A stretch of 60,501 nucleotides of DNA from Beroe ovata. Lineage: Eukaryota; Ctenophora; Nuda; Beroida; Beroidae. The notes below the pieces were generated by a model. That model searched no databases, had not been told where the DNA came from, and saw nothing but the letters and a program-made list of their open reading frames with translations. Where the stretch lies: the NCBI GenBank assembly GCA_946803715.1, contig CAMPET010000164.1, positions 1-60,501 on the forward strand, in the 5' to 3' direction. The position numbers and the translations under genes were made by a program. This document shows positions 49,108 to 60,501 of the stretch, piece by piece (within the stretch, counting starts at the first letter, position 1; each line of letters opens with the position of its first letter).

Positions 49108-49352
49108 CAAACTTAAACTCACGCTGCTTCAGAACTGTCAGACCTATCTTTATTGCATTTCAATAATGATTGCGAGGTAATATTTGGAAATCAGATAAGG
49201 TGACTTTAACAAACGTTTTTATGTTGAGGTTGAACACATTGAGGCTCGGTTCGCCCTTCATTATTCAATTTATCAAAAGCTGAAAAGTAGCTCTCGGATC
49301 CGAGCCTTAGATGAGCTCAGAGCTCATCTAAGTAAAGTATATGCAATGTTAT

Positions 49353-49391
49353 CAACTGTATTAAATGTATATGATATACATTTAATACAGT
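49353..49391. repeat. Perfect 39-bp palindrome downstream of CFAP70
   Basis: AACTGTATTAAATGTATAT is followed by its reverse complement around one central base. A second palindrome (TAGATGAGCTC and its mirror) lies just before it at 49309-49331. They could form 3' UTR hairpins or be small foldback remnants. Confidence 0.8.
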
Positions 49392-49694
49392 TACACTGCA
49401 CAAATGAATCACATAGATCACAACATGTAAATATGTAATTATTGTCCATGATAATGATATGATATAATTGACAAATATCACTTCGGCACTTCCAGTTCCA
49501 CTTCCAGTGCAGCATACAAATTTTATTGGCTATTCATGATCATGCAATGTAGACATGCTGATGCAGTATACGTTAACGTAGCGTATGCTATTGCATTGCT
49601 ACTATACCGCAGTTGTACCGCATCGTTCATTTTTGTTGATTGATAAATTGATGATATTGATAAATGCTTCCCTTGTTTGGCTGTCGATTTATAT

Positions 49695-50123
49695 TTGTCG
49701 GGCGATGCCAGACCGCTGATGCAATTGCAAGCCGCAATGCCTTGTCGGATGTTATCTGTCCACTGTTTCTATATTGCGCAACCCAGCTGCTATTCTGCCT
49801 CGTTTGAATCCGCGCACGNGCGCGGATTCAAACGAGGCAGAATAGCACGAGCCATTGCGCAATGCGCGCGCGCCGCGCGCAAGAAACAGTGGACAGATAA
49901 CATCCGGCAAACGATGCCAGACCTTGTTTGGTGATGCAAGACCGCTGCACTGATGCAAGCCGCGAATAAGTTTGAGCGGCCGCGCGCGCGCAAAACAAAA
50001 TTCTCGACAGGGCCGGGGCTATCATCGATCGACAATGCCAGACCACGACCGCTAAGAACAAGTTTGAGCCACGCGCGCGGAACGAAATTCTCGACAGCTA
50101 CAGGGTCTATCATCAATCGACAA
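49695..50123. mobile_element. Nest of three miniature transposon families
   Basis: The outermost is a TTGTCGGGCGATGCCAGACC element. In it lies a palindrome element (CCGGATGTTATC arms, 49742-49909) whose flanks GCAATGCC and ACGATGCC agree at 6 of 8 positions. In the palindrome's arm lies the foldback copy at 49782-49853. The right side has two successive CTCGACAGGG...CGACAA ends (at 50035 and 50123), so more than one insertion of the first family is present. Confidence 0.7.
49782..49853. mobile_element. Second foldback element copy, 9-bp target duplication, interior lost at a single N
   Basis: Left end CCCAGCTGCTATTCTGCCTC and right end (reverse strand) GGCTCGTGCTATTCTGCCTC match the element at 41655-41946. 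ATTGCGCAA flanks it at 49773-49781 and 49854-49862. The two arms meet at one N (49819) after only 37 bases, so the inner arms and interior are missing, most likely because the palindrome collapsed in assembly. Confidence 0.88.
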
Positions 50124-51127
50124 TATATATATGACGCGGCGACGCGCGCACGGCGTATAGTGGCTTGATCGCTGCACTGCGCGGCGCCAACGCGAATTTA
50201 ATCAGATGAACCGAAAAGATATTAAACCGCAATTTATACGCGCAACAGAAAAATGTCATTAAGAAGAAATTGACCATAAGAACTTATGTCGTTTGGCTTC
50301 AGACAAATAGGTCATCACACTTTTTGTTGGCAGTTACCCACTTCCGGGATTTTGATCAAATCATGAAAATTGAAAGGTCAGAGATTTCAGATGTTTGATC
50401 AAGCCTTATACATTATAGTTTATATAGCATTGATAGCATTGATATATTTATATCTGCGTTATATCTCCAACTGTTAACTACCTGCTACCTTTCTATATTG
50501 GACACCTATGTTAAGGTGGTGTTTTTTAATGGTAGTGAATGCCTAGTTTTTAATATATCGTGAATTGTGATGGTTAGATACCATAACTCTTGTATTTATT
50601 TATTTATCCAATTTTGAATTTTGTATGACATGTAATAACACAGCTCATGGCAGCACTCAGCAAGCAGTACAGCTATTGCTGCTATTAATGGTGGTGAATT
50701 GCATCTATTTCACATTTGCTGTTCATCAAGTCTATAATCCATTCACCATTGTTTGTGTGTTCCTGATATAGACATTTTGCTACAGAGAATTTCAATTTTA
50801 AATTGTATGAGGCACTGTTGTAGCTTATCTACTTGCTTACCCGGTATTCAAAATATGCTAGTTTAATTTAGCGGAGGATGTTACACTTTATGTCCAATTT
50901 TCCCTAAACTTGATATTTAGATTATCTATCAATTCTAGTAATCAAAGAAAATGTACAATCTTATCTCCCATGATAGTGTTATTGCTGATAGATGAAATGG
51001 CATGAGCTTATGTTACATATTCTGCTTCTTTTACTCGTATCTGCCAGGTGATTGACTGAGTCTAGTGATTTCAAACAGTCTATGTATATTAATCATATTT
51101 GTTATTGAATATCTTTTTCCCTGACAG

Positions 51128-54100
51128 GAACTGTGCACAAGAAATCCCTCAGAATGAATTCCCATACCCCCAGTTTTATATTCAGCCAGAAAAACAGTCT
51201 GTCAAGCGTGAGGTAGGATGGCTGATATAATGCTTAGTATGAATATTTATTTTATTGGCATGCCTCTTGCCTAATCCTGGTTCATCCTCCAGATGACAGT
51301 GAGTATCAAGTGTGGTGCCTATGGAGGAATTGGTGATCTAAGTTACAGCTTCTATAAAGGGAATTCACCACAGAACAACATGATGAGCTTAGTAAGTGTA
51401 ATTCTGCTGCTTGATTAACACTGTCTATGCAATGCAAATCTTGTTTGACTCTATTATCCATAGACATTGCTAATTTCTATTCATGCAGCATTATTGATAG
51501 ATGTATCTTACTACAGTCAAATTTAGCTGTAGCCATGTTGATTCTCAAATTAACAGCAATAATACAGCTGCACTAGTTGCACTCATTAATGCTTTACTTG
51601 GGCAAAGTGGCTTGGAACTATTAACACTTCAGTTCAGTATATTCTTATATCATACAGGACATACACTTTTATTACTTATGCACGTGCGTTAAGGTACAAA
51701 ATTTTCTCCCATTTACTCAGCTAAGATTACACATCAAGTAATAGTAATCTGGTCCATGTTTCTCTAATATGGTACCTAAATCATTGAGCATTCCTCCTAG
51801 CAGGTTTCGTGTTCATATCCAGCTGTCATCAAAAAGGAAAGCATCTGATCAATCATGTCACATACCAAGAATAAGCTTGGAAATGAGGCTGATTAATGAT
51901 CCTAAAGTCAATATCAGCTCCTGTATGTTGTGTGTTCCCTTGGCTGTTGTACAGCAGGGTTTAGAATGTTTGAGGCCCAGAATCCAAACTACATAGGTTT
52001 CTCAAGACACCTTGACAACCTTGTACTCCTTTATAAAAGATTTTTCTATATTATAAGCTAGCAAGTCATTATCCTCTTTCAGCAAGTCGTACAAGTTCAT
52101 GTAGCACTTCAAGTAAATGTATGATGGCACATGTTCTTGTGCAAGTAGTAGATCATTACTTCTTTACTGCTTCACTGAAAAGCTGTGTTAGAGAAAATTG
52201 TCAGCAGAATCGTGCCATGGTATAGTCTTGCAAAGATCGTACATTGCAGAAGACATTGGCAGTTAATTAGACATGATGACGAAAATGATCATTAGCTTAC
52301 TACCAAGAATTTTAAACTTTCAATTCAATTCAATTCAATTAGACTTTCAAATAAGGTAAGTTTCTGGTTCGATTGCTCCCCCAATTTTCTTCATACTAAG
52401 AAAAACTATTTGTCATAACCGTTCACTAAACCATGGAATGCATTACAAATAATGCAAGTAGATTGAATAATCTCAATACTTGTTACCTGGAACAAGTCGA
52501 AACGCACAGTTTAACAACTGCTTGTTGACTAGTTGCACGTGTTAGATGCTCCCTGAGTACTGGCAAGAATGGGAAGGCAAGTTGACATCGCATGTAACTC
52601 AAATAAACAACATGAATTCGGTTTAAAAATTCGCCGTGTTTTTGGGATTACTCATCCACTTTGAATCAATTATGTTTTCAAAGTTGAAAGTGGGTCATAT
52701 CCAAGGGAGAGTTCAACCCCACCCCTCTTTCTCCATATCAGTGCTCTCCTTGAGCAATTGTACTAGATTGCTTATGATAAGGGTTGTCCATCTTGCTCTC
52801 AGATCATTAGCGATTTACAGTATATATTTGCTGCATTTCACGTAGAAGCAAGAATCACTACACCTTGCAAAGGCCTGTATATCATATTCTGGTTGTTCTA
52901 AATGATTGTAATTTCAACCGTTTATGAAAGAGATATATACCTGTTTACGACATTTGATTTCTGATATTATATAGCCGTGCTTGTTGAAAACTCTATTGTA
53001 TGCTATTCCAGGGAGAGAGTNTAAAATATGAAAGTATCCTGCTCCTATGAACAACTGTGTGAAATAATTGAAAACATGAAATGTTGTCACCAAGAGTTTA
53101 AATCTTATAGGAGATGATAATATATTCACCAATATTCTTATTATAGATTTCTAAAACATTCGGGCTAAACATGGAATACGGGTCAATTAATTGGCAAGAG
53201 ATCTGTATAATAATTGTTCGTATGTTTGTGCATCTGTAATCTGTATGACGTCTTTACATCAACTGTTTTTGCGTCTCAAAACTTATTTGTTTACTTGATT
53301 AATAGAATAGTCTACGGAAATGTAAAACGTCCATGACAGATGACGGAAATTGGAAGGTCGCTGTCATCAGAATTAAAATTGATCTGAGAGGTCTAATTAA
53401 GATTTTAATTATATCTTGATCGGCCGATGGACAAGGTTCAATCAATGATCAACAACTAACCAAGGATTGAACCTGAGAGTGTGAACAACAACAATATGCT
53501 CAAAATCAATATCATATATACGTATATGCACATTGCACAGATACCTAAACCCCTTCTTATCCAAACCACTAGATTAAGATAGAAATACCCTCTTAACCAT
53601 AACAGCTGATAACCACCTGTTATCATGTGGTTAGCCTATAACTCACTCAAGTCACAACTCAGCCTATACCTTTCACAACTTCCTACTGACTACTACCCTC
53701 ACCTCTAGTTACTCCATATGTCTGATCTCTCCACCTCTCCCCTTCTTCAGTTAACTATGATGAGCGAGGACCCTACTACCCAGCGTGCAGTTTACACCAT
53801 TGCCAGTGTATCGAGTGATGATGCAGGGTACTACCAGTGTATTGTGTCAGATGGGGCAGGAGTGATGATCTACAGTGATGTCATCTACATCAATGTCGTT
53901 GATAACTGTAAGTGATGTGATTATTTTTTCTTGCCTGCTTGACACTTGACACTATCTTAGCCTTGACACCACTTCTTCTCTAAGATGAGATATCCTTCTA
54001 CTTTGACACCACTTTCAGTCGCCATGACCCTTGACAGTTGACCATATTATATCATGTAACACCTTGACACCGGTTATGACCTGGACAGTTGACACCATAT

Positions 54101-57100
54101 TTCAGACTTGACACCAATAGAAGAGATCCCCACCGAGACAGTAAGATTGTTATCAACATCCCGATTACACGTGTTGAAGTGTACAATGCCGGCGTCCAGC
54201 CCACCAGCCCAGCCAAGGTGGTTCAAGGATGGTACCCTCATTGATCCGGTGAGGACTGGAGATTCGGGAAAGTGGGTTTTTGGGGCTGGTAGTAGTTACG
54301 TAGACCGAAAAGTAGGTCTATTTTATCATAGAGACAAATCTTTTCCTGTACCGCCCATTTGTATACAAGTTGAGTTAGACTTGGAATTGTACTCATACAA
54401 TACATACCAGAAAGGAAAGTTGTGGCTAGTAATATACATTCTAGTCAAATGTTGCGAGTCTGCAAGAAGGAATAGCTGGAAAACGATCATAATTATGTCT
54501 GCTTTGATGTATATTTTACATAGCATCTTGAGATAATCATTTGAAAATGGCCACCCAACCAAGTTCAAAGAATCCGCTAGTTTCTCCTAAAAGTTCAAAA
54601 CCTAATAAATATAGAATTATGTCTGTCCCAGCCTGATAATCGTGATAAAATGGTACTTTGTTTTCGCATTTAAACGTGTTGACGTTTCTGGATAATAAAC
54701 TGATGATAACAATCGTTCATTCATCTCAATTTACCGTTATTATTTTGTAATTGGTGCCAGATAATCGAAATCATATTCATTTGCATATGTACAAAATGCT
54801 AATGTATCGTCACATACCTATTAGCAATTATAAAATATTCCTCAAAAAAAGAAGTTTATCGATCATTATTTCAGAACGACCAAAACATGTTTGCTTCATT
54901 TGGTAAAGGAATGTTAGACGGGACAGATATAAACATAGGTAAGTTCCACCGAGATCAATTGTGATTTTCCAGTCACAAATTACTTGGATTTTCAACCATG
55001 ACAACCCAATTTGGTCGGGTTTCATCACAAAACTTATCCCAGGCGACCTGGTCATGTTTTCCCTGACGTACGACCACAGTGGACAGTATACGTGTAGTGC
55101 GTACAATTACGCATTGGAAGAACCGTACAATCAAGTTAATGTCATCAACTACAACGTGACCGTTGCTTCAAGTGAGTTGATAAGTGATAACCGAGAGTTT
55201 GGGGATGTGGGGAATGAATTTGGGAATTTATCTCGAAATCCGTGGCGATATGCTAGAAAATAAGCGAATCTCAAATCGGAATCTCAAATAAAAATCAAAG
55301 ATATAGGTACAAAATTATTTACAAATACACTACAAAACACAAATTCAGAAATCAGTCTCCGTGGTATCCATGACATTCATCCAGGGATGGTAGATAATCT
55401 CCCCCGGCAACATCCTATCCTCAACCCTCTCTGCGAGTAAGTCCCGTAGGAAGTCCCTGGACTGGCTATCCAGACTGGAGTTGAGGAAAGTGAGGACTGA
55501 GTAGTCCCTGACTTGTTGAGTGTTGTGGAAAGGGCAGTCTCCGTTCAGTAGGATGTAGACGAGACACCCGACTGCCCAGGTTGTGCCAGGGAGGGACGGG
55601 TACACGCCGTGTCTGTGGTACTCAGGGGCCACGTACACCGCCGTCCCCTGCAGTTTCGTGTACCCGCCAGTCTCAGGGATCACTGAGGCAGACCCGAAGT
55701 CGATGAGTTTGATCTGTTTGGAGAGGGGGTTGTACAGGATGTTCTCGTCCTTGATGTCCCGGTGGTCGATACCGAGGGAGGTGAGGTAGTTGACCGCGTC
55801 CACCAGCTGGACAGTGATGTTCCGGGTATCGGACACGGACAAGGCCCCACTCCGGCTCACAAACTCGAAGAGGTCCACGAAGTCGGGGAGGAACTCCATG
55901 ACCAGGATCCACGTTCCCTTCTCCAAGTAGATCTCCTCCAGGGTTATGATGTTGGGGTGGTCGAGCATCTCTGAGATGAGGATCTCTTCAGGGATCAACA
56001 CTTCCCTCTCGTCACACCAAGCTTTCCGTGTGCACCGCTCGTCAGCCACAAACTTGGCTGCGTGGAGGGAGTCGTCTCTGAGATCCTGGACCAGCCACAC
56101 CGACCCGAATGCTCCTTCACCAAGTTTTCTGATGGGCTTGTAGAGAGAAGAGAAGTTGAGAGTCATATTGTTGTTTGTGTTGTTGTTATAAGTTGTAGAG
56201 TTGGGTGATTTGATGGTTGGGTGGATTTCGAGTTGGTATTTATACGAAATTATTGGGGAAAATATGTGACGAATTTACCCTAATTCGTCTTGTATTGTTT
56301 TGATCAGATTCCAGTCATTGATCACATGTTTGTCACACGATCTGATGATTAGGAGAATTCCTGTCATACTGATCATCTGATTGGTTACGATTACGGGAAA
56401 GGTCATGTGATCTGTTGGAAGAAATTCCGAGATTTGTGCTTAGGTTTGGAGTTATTCTTCTGAATCTACGTTGACTCATCTCAAACAGAAAAAGGAAAAC
56501 ACTCAAATTAAGTCCTAACACACACCGAGCTAATTGCCTTACAGTGGCCTAGGAATAAGACTCACGACTCTTATATTTCTTGCAATATTGGTCAGTGGAA
56601 CATTAATTCATGTGTTCAACTACGGTTAGGATTTGTCTCTCCTAACAAGGTGTTTGTATCACGTGACACATTGGTGCTAGTCATGTTTCACCATGGCAAC
56701 AAGGCAAATAATAAATCATCCACACGCACATATTGCGATCGTTCTTTCATAAACTTGTAATATACGGCCCGAAACTCTCAGCAACTTGATTATTGGAAGT
56801 GCTAATGACACGTGAAATGATGTTGACATTTGGAAATATGGGATTGAACTATGTGACATGGTACTAGATCACGCATGGTACCATAAGACCATGCCATGGT
56901 CGGTTACCACACGACAGAGGAAATTCAGACCAGTCTGTTATGATGTTCACGGAACATCAAATTTTTATCATCTTACAGCATCATCTGGTGTTGCAATCAC
57001 CTGGTTACAGCTGCTTTGACACCTGTCATACAAAACACCGTTGTGTCAAGTGGCAGTTGTGTGATGGTTGAGGTGGCAGTCGCTATCTACTTCATACGAT

Positions 57101-60100
57101 CATGGTCTTAATAAACCACGAATCTCCCCAAATTCTAATTGTCTAATTTGATCGGAACTGGCAGAATCATCTGAAGATGTAAGTTAGTCGACATCAGTAC
57201 AGAATAATCCGTGTTACAGTGTGTACTTCATCACAGCCATACCTACTACTAAACCAGCTTAGCTCTGAGAATAGGCATACGACCATAATAATAACCACTT
57301 GTTAATAACCAGTTACTATTGTGGCTTGGTAACACATCAGCTAGCACGGCTAAGGCCTGCATAACTAGTTAGCAGAGGTCCTGGTCCCTTAAAAGGCCTA
57401 TTAGATTTATCGCATATTCCTTCTTATAATTCACCAGACACATTGATATGATTCATCATGTATTAGACATTAGTCAGTGATTAGGTATTGTTAAGGCGGT
57501 ACCATCCATAAAATGGGGGGAATAACCAATTAGTATTCAATTAAAATCTGTAATTTTATTATAGGTAAGGCATGGGTGGCAAGGGAATAAGGATCAGGGC
57601 TTACAGGGACCTGGATTAATATTATATTCGCATAATGATGGATTGTATTTATATTCAAAGCGCGCTGCAATCTGCATAATGTCATAATATGTGTATGTGT
57701 GACATGTTATAGGTAGTATAAGCTCAGTGTGATGGGTATTATACATGGTATAAGAGAGGCTCACACATCAGGCATTTACCTATTGAATTAATTTTCGGTG
57801 GATGATAGCTACTACAATCAATTCAAATTATCAAATCATGCCCTTCCACGCCCTTTCCAGACCCTAATCTGCATCCCAGTCACCAATCCCGCCCTTTTTT
57901 TGCCGCTCTACATCCAAATGTTTCACCCTCCCCCTACTCTTCTTCAGTTGGCGATGTTGGCGAGTTCACGTCCCAGGAAGCGATTGTATCCGATATCCGG
58001 ATCAATGTGGGGGAGGAGGGGTACCTCTTCTGTGGGAGTATCGGGAATCCGGCCCCCGCCACAACCTTCCTCACCATTTCTCCGGAAATCGAGGGCCTAA
58101 CGGATAAGAATTCCAGGTAATATGAACGTATGAAGCTTCGTAAAATATGGAGAATGTTTCAATTTTGGGCTGTGAGTTGTGGGTTGAGCGAGAATGGTGT
58201 CAATGGGGTGTCAGTGAATGAGTTGATCGCGAGAATGGTGTCAATGTGTGAGAATTATGTTGTCATTGGAAGTGATGCCAGCGAGAGCGTTGTCGACTGT
58301 CGAGAAAAGTGGGGCCAATGTAAGTTGTGTCAAAAGTGATGTCGATTAGAGTGGTGTCAACTGAAAGTGAAGTTTTTTGGTGTCAAGAAGTGTGTCCGCT
58401 ATTTGTGTCGGCTACGTGTTTCGTGTCAGATTTATCAGCAAAAATTGAAAGCATGCATGACAGACACACAATTTTGAAGAAAATTGGATTGAAAAACATT
58501 TCATCCTTCAATTCATCATTCATCGATTGAAGTTATTACAAAACATCATTGCTGGTATCCAATCAAAGTAATTTGATCTTTCAAGATCAAATCAAGAATC
58601 AAAAGGCTGGTATTCAATCAAAGTAATTTGATCTTTCAAGGTCAAATCAAGAATCAAAACGCTCAAAATGAATTTTGCATAAAAACGAAGATGATATCTG
58701 ATTATATCAAACAAGAAGCAATAACCCGAAAATTTTGAATGTTTTCCAGCACATTTTTCTAACATGTTTTATCTGTTTTAGTGCTGGTGCTATGGCATTT
58801 ACACGGTAAGTGATAGTCTAGTGAAACTTGTAGACATGTATCAATCCTTAATTTGGACACAGGGTGATCCCAAATGATGAATCGTTCTTCTCGAATTGAT
58901 TTTTATAACTATTCTGTTTTAAAATTCATCAGATTTCGAAAAATGATCATTTTGGAATACCCTGTTGTTCTCTTTAGAGCTGCCTCTAAAACTGCATGCC
59001 TTACTGCACATAAGAATGCCTTCTTTATAACTAAACTTACGTTACGCTTGGTATGCAGTTAAACGGCATGAACTATGATTGTAACAATTTGATGTGAAGC
59101 ATGTGTTATGTTGTGAATGTCCGTGAACTGTCATAGATGGAATATCCTGTGATTCTATACATTCATGAAATAGCTCAATTTGTCTTTTTTGTATGTTCCG
59201 TGCTCTCAGTGTAAGATGCATGAGCAAAAACTCATTCAATCATGAAATCTCAGTACGAGAATGATTCCTGGATTTGATTGAGAAACACCGACATACCAAC
59301 CATGCATTGATAACTTTGGGTAGCATCCATATCTATCCTCACCTTTGCTTTGACGACCGAACCCCTTACACCCCTCTTATCTCATACCCCTCACCATCTC
59401 TGACCCTCACCCCGCCTCTCACCTTCTATCAGATAGGTGAAAGAATCTAGGACTCTCATTACCTCTTACCTAGCACACCTCGTCCTGGATTTCCCAATCC
59501 CCACAACTTCTCGCCCCTCGCAGTTGCTTACCTTCACCAACTTCCTCTAACCCCCACCATTCTTCGACCCTTCTCACTCACCCCCGTTGCTCGCCCTCTC
59601 AATCCCCTCACCACTCCCTTCCCCCACAGATTGGTGACAGTATCCAAGTCCCTCACCACCTCACCGAATAGCTACTACTCCACATGCCAAGTGGGGAACA
59701 GCTACTTCACAGCGAAGCTTGTAGTGGTCAGATCTCCAATCAATAGTGTCGGTAAGTCAGTACACAGGATGTATTCGTTAAATTCATAGTTTTTATCATT
59801 AACTTCATCATGGACATGGAAGTTATTCATTCCGACGAATTCAAGAAAAGCGATATATGAGACCCTGCCTTTCTGCACTACGTCAGATAACTGCTGTCTT
59901 CGCTATTTTTAACTGCACGTAGTAAAGCCCTATTCGTTACCTGTTTTGCTCGAGTACGTGTTAAAAATACCGACAGGAACTCAATTTGACATTAATTACT
60001 TGACTGAGAGAATAGGAAAACTTCAAGGGTTGATTCCCGCTTTCCAAGAAATTTGGTGGCCATTTTAAATGTTAGCGTCTAAATGCCAGACCAATTTCCT

Positions 60101-60471
60101 TCTACTCTGTACCAATACCTCACTGGCATTCATATCTCCATGAAATCCCTATCTATAAACCCCTATAGATGTAAAGAGTCTTTAAACTTTTAAAGGTCTT
60201 CATTAAAGACCTTTCAAGGACCCTCTCAGTCCATTAAGTATTATTCAGCACAGTAGTAAGAAAGTAGTAGGTAACCAAAGTAACCTCTCCCCAGATTCAG
60301 TCTCATTCTCGGAAGAGTCCACGTCTCCCATCGTATTCTACTCGGATACGGATACACCGCCCCGTACCCTGTCTTGTGACACAACGGATGATCGGGTTGT
60401 GGCTAAGCAGTGGTTCAAGAATGGGATGGTTTGGAGCAAGGGTCCTTACCACGAGCCAGATCTTAGTTCAG
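51128..60471 (+). CDS. Multi-Ig-domain secreted or membrane protein, both ends outside the recognised exons
   Basis: Exons in phase: 51128-51212, 51293-51391, 53751-53907, 54106-54248, 54973-55171, 57948-58116, 59630-59751 and 60295-60471, and the gene continues past the window. Ig domain 1 runs over exons 1-3 (SIKCGAYGG to DDAGYYQC). Domain 2 spans exons 4-5 (LKCTMPA, PRWFKDGTLI, then YDHSGQYTCSAYN). Domain 3 spans exons 6-7 (GYLFCGSIGNP to YYSTCQVGNSYF). Domain 4 starts in exon 8 (TLSCDTT, KQWFKNG). Such tandem Ig chains are usual for adhesion or recognition proteins; I cannot name an orthologue. No kinase or membrane segment is in view. The 2.8-kb intron 55172-57947 holds an intronless kinase gene on the other strand. 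Reading through the donor at 55172 gives an alternative short end. Confidence 0.85.
55287..55292 (+). terminator. Possible intronic polyadenylation signal (AATAAA) in the multi-Ig gene
   Basis: If exon 54973-55171 is not spliced at GTGAGT, its frame continues 30 codons to a TAA at 55261-55263, and this AATAAA follows 24 bases later. That would end a shorter product after Ig domain 2. Confidence 0.4.
55345..56166 (-). CDS. PIM-like Ser/Thr protein kinase, intronless
   Basis: One uninterrupted frame of 273 residues, ATG 56166 to TGA 55345. Kinase landmarks are all present: glycine loop GEGAFGSV (16-23), ATP lysine in HAAKFV (Lys38), helix-C Glu candidates at 61 or 66, catalytic loop HRDIKDEN (135-142, Asp137), DFG (156-158) and APE (180-182). 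HRDIKDENIL with IKLIDFGSA, and a domain nearly without extensions, point to the PIM family, which is constitutively active in vertebrates. The domain fills the whole protein. The gene is inside an intron of the multi-Ig gene, opposite strand, and lacks introns where its neighbours have many, which suggests a retrocopy. Its codons are GC-richer than the surrounding DNA. It appears functional. Confidence 0.93.
   Translation of the reverse strand: MTLNFSSLYKPIRKLGEGAFGSVWLVQDLRDDSLHAAKFVADERCTRKAWCDEREVLIPEEILISEMLDHPNIITLEEIYLEKGTWILVMEFLPDFVDLFEFVSRSGALSVSDTRNITVQLVDAVNYLTSLGIDHRDIKDENILYNPLSKQIKLIDFGSASVIPETGGYTKLQGTAVYVAPEYHRHGVYPSLPGTTWAVGCLVYILLNGDCPFHNTQQVRDYSVLTFLNSSLDSQSRDFLRDLLAERVEDRMLPGEIIYHPWMNVMDTTETDF
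56237..56244 (-). promoter_or_regulatory. Candidate TATA box of the PIM-like kinase
   Basis: TATAAATA on the minus strand lies about 70 bases before the kinase ATG, leaving room for a start site and a short leader. No transcript start is known. Confidence 0.45.
58551..58659. repeat. Two tandem 54-55 bp units, each with a hairpin
   Basis: GGTATCCAATCAAAG and GGTATTCAATCAAAG start the two units. Each contains TTTGATCTTTCAAGATCAAA or a near copy, a self-complementary stretch. It lies in a multi-Ig intron. Confidence 0.85.
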
Positions 60472-60477
60472 GTACAT

Positions 60478-60501
60478 GTACACACACACACACACACACA
60501 C
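60478..60501. repeat. (CA)n microsatellite at the window end
   Basis: A pure CA tract begins seven bases after the last exon and runs to the end of the window, inside the multi-Ig intron. Confidence 0.9.

Larger units (their letters stand above)
49108..51127. other. Intergenic region with nested transposons
   Basis: 49108-49690 is the CFAP70 3' side with two palindromes. 49695-50123 is a composite of at least three miniature element families. 50124-51127 is AT-rich and should contain the 5' exon (signal peptide) and promoter of the multi-Ig gene, which I could not place. Confidence 0.55.

Noticed and set aside
54875-54938. Possible extra exon of the multi-Ig gene (frame with SFGKGMLDGTDINI)
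   Set aside because: It leaves one base over, and the next exon then hits a stop. Its downstream intron would be only 34 bases. Joining 54248 directly to 54973 keeps phase and makes a normal Ig domain.

Overview
This window is nuclear DNA of an animal. The genes have many introns with GT-AG junctions, and the gene set is metazoan: a SNAP-25-type SNARE, a ZnT9 zinc transporter, a V-ATPase proteolipid, the axonemal protein CFAP70, a Golgi carbohydrate sulfotransferase and Ig-domain surface proteins. Introns are mostly 50-700 bp, intergenic DNA is AT-rich with short GC-rich transposon debris, and two genes sit inside introns of other genes. I suspect an early-branching marine animal, and a ctenophore would fit the compact nested layout, but nothing here proves the phylum.

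Layout: 1-4180 holds a possible terminal exon (+), a small unrecognised four-exon gene (-) and a cluster of short transposons. 4181-8472 (+) is a coiled-coil protein gene. 9196-13067 (-) is SLC30A9/ZnT9. 14010-15736 (-) is a single-Ig-domain membrane protein. 16716-18423 (-) is a TLCD5/TMEM136-like gene, followed by a second diverged copy of its first exons. 19071-19672 (-) is a small multipass protein. 21066-23575 (+) is a carbohydrate sulfotransferase. 24564-33786 (-) is SNAP-25. Its largest intron contains, on the opposite strand, a complete M8/leishmanolysin-like gene (25429-30629) with Sushi and TSP1 domains and a changed catalytic motif. 35880-40019 (-) is the V-ATPase c subunit, broken by an assembly gap. 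42875-49107 (+) is a complete 21-exon CFAP70. 51128-60471 and beyond (+) is a multi-Ig protein whose intron contains an intronless PIM-like kinase (55345-56166, -).

The most unusual material is in the mobile DNA. Several tiny families carry 8-bp target duplications. A separate foldback family carries 9-bp target duplications and, in one copy, an interior of telomere-like TTAGGG repeats. A GGTGTCAA-type octamer recurs in introns and also inside coding exons. Isolated single N positions mostly lie in repeats, palindromes or duplicated stretches and look like forced assembly joins.

All exon models were built by hand from splice signals, reading-phase continuity and family resemblance. I had no transcripts and ran no database search.
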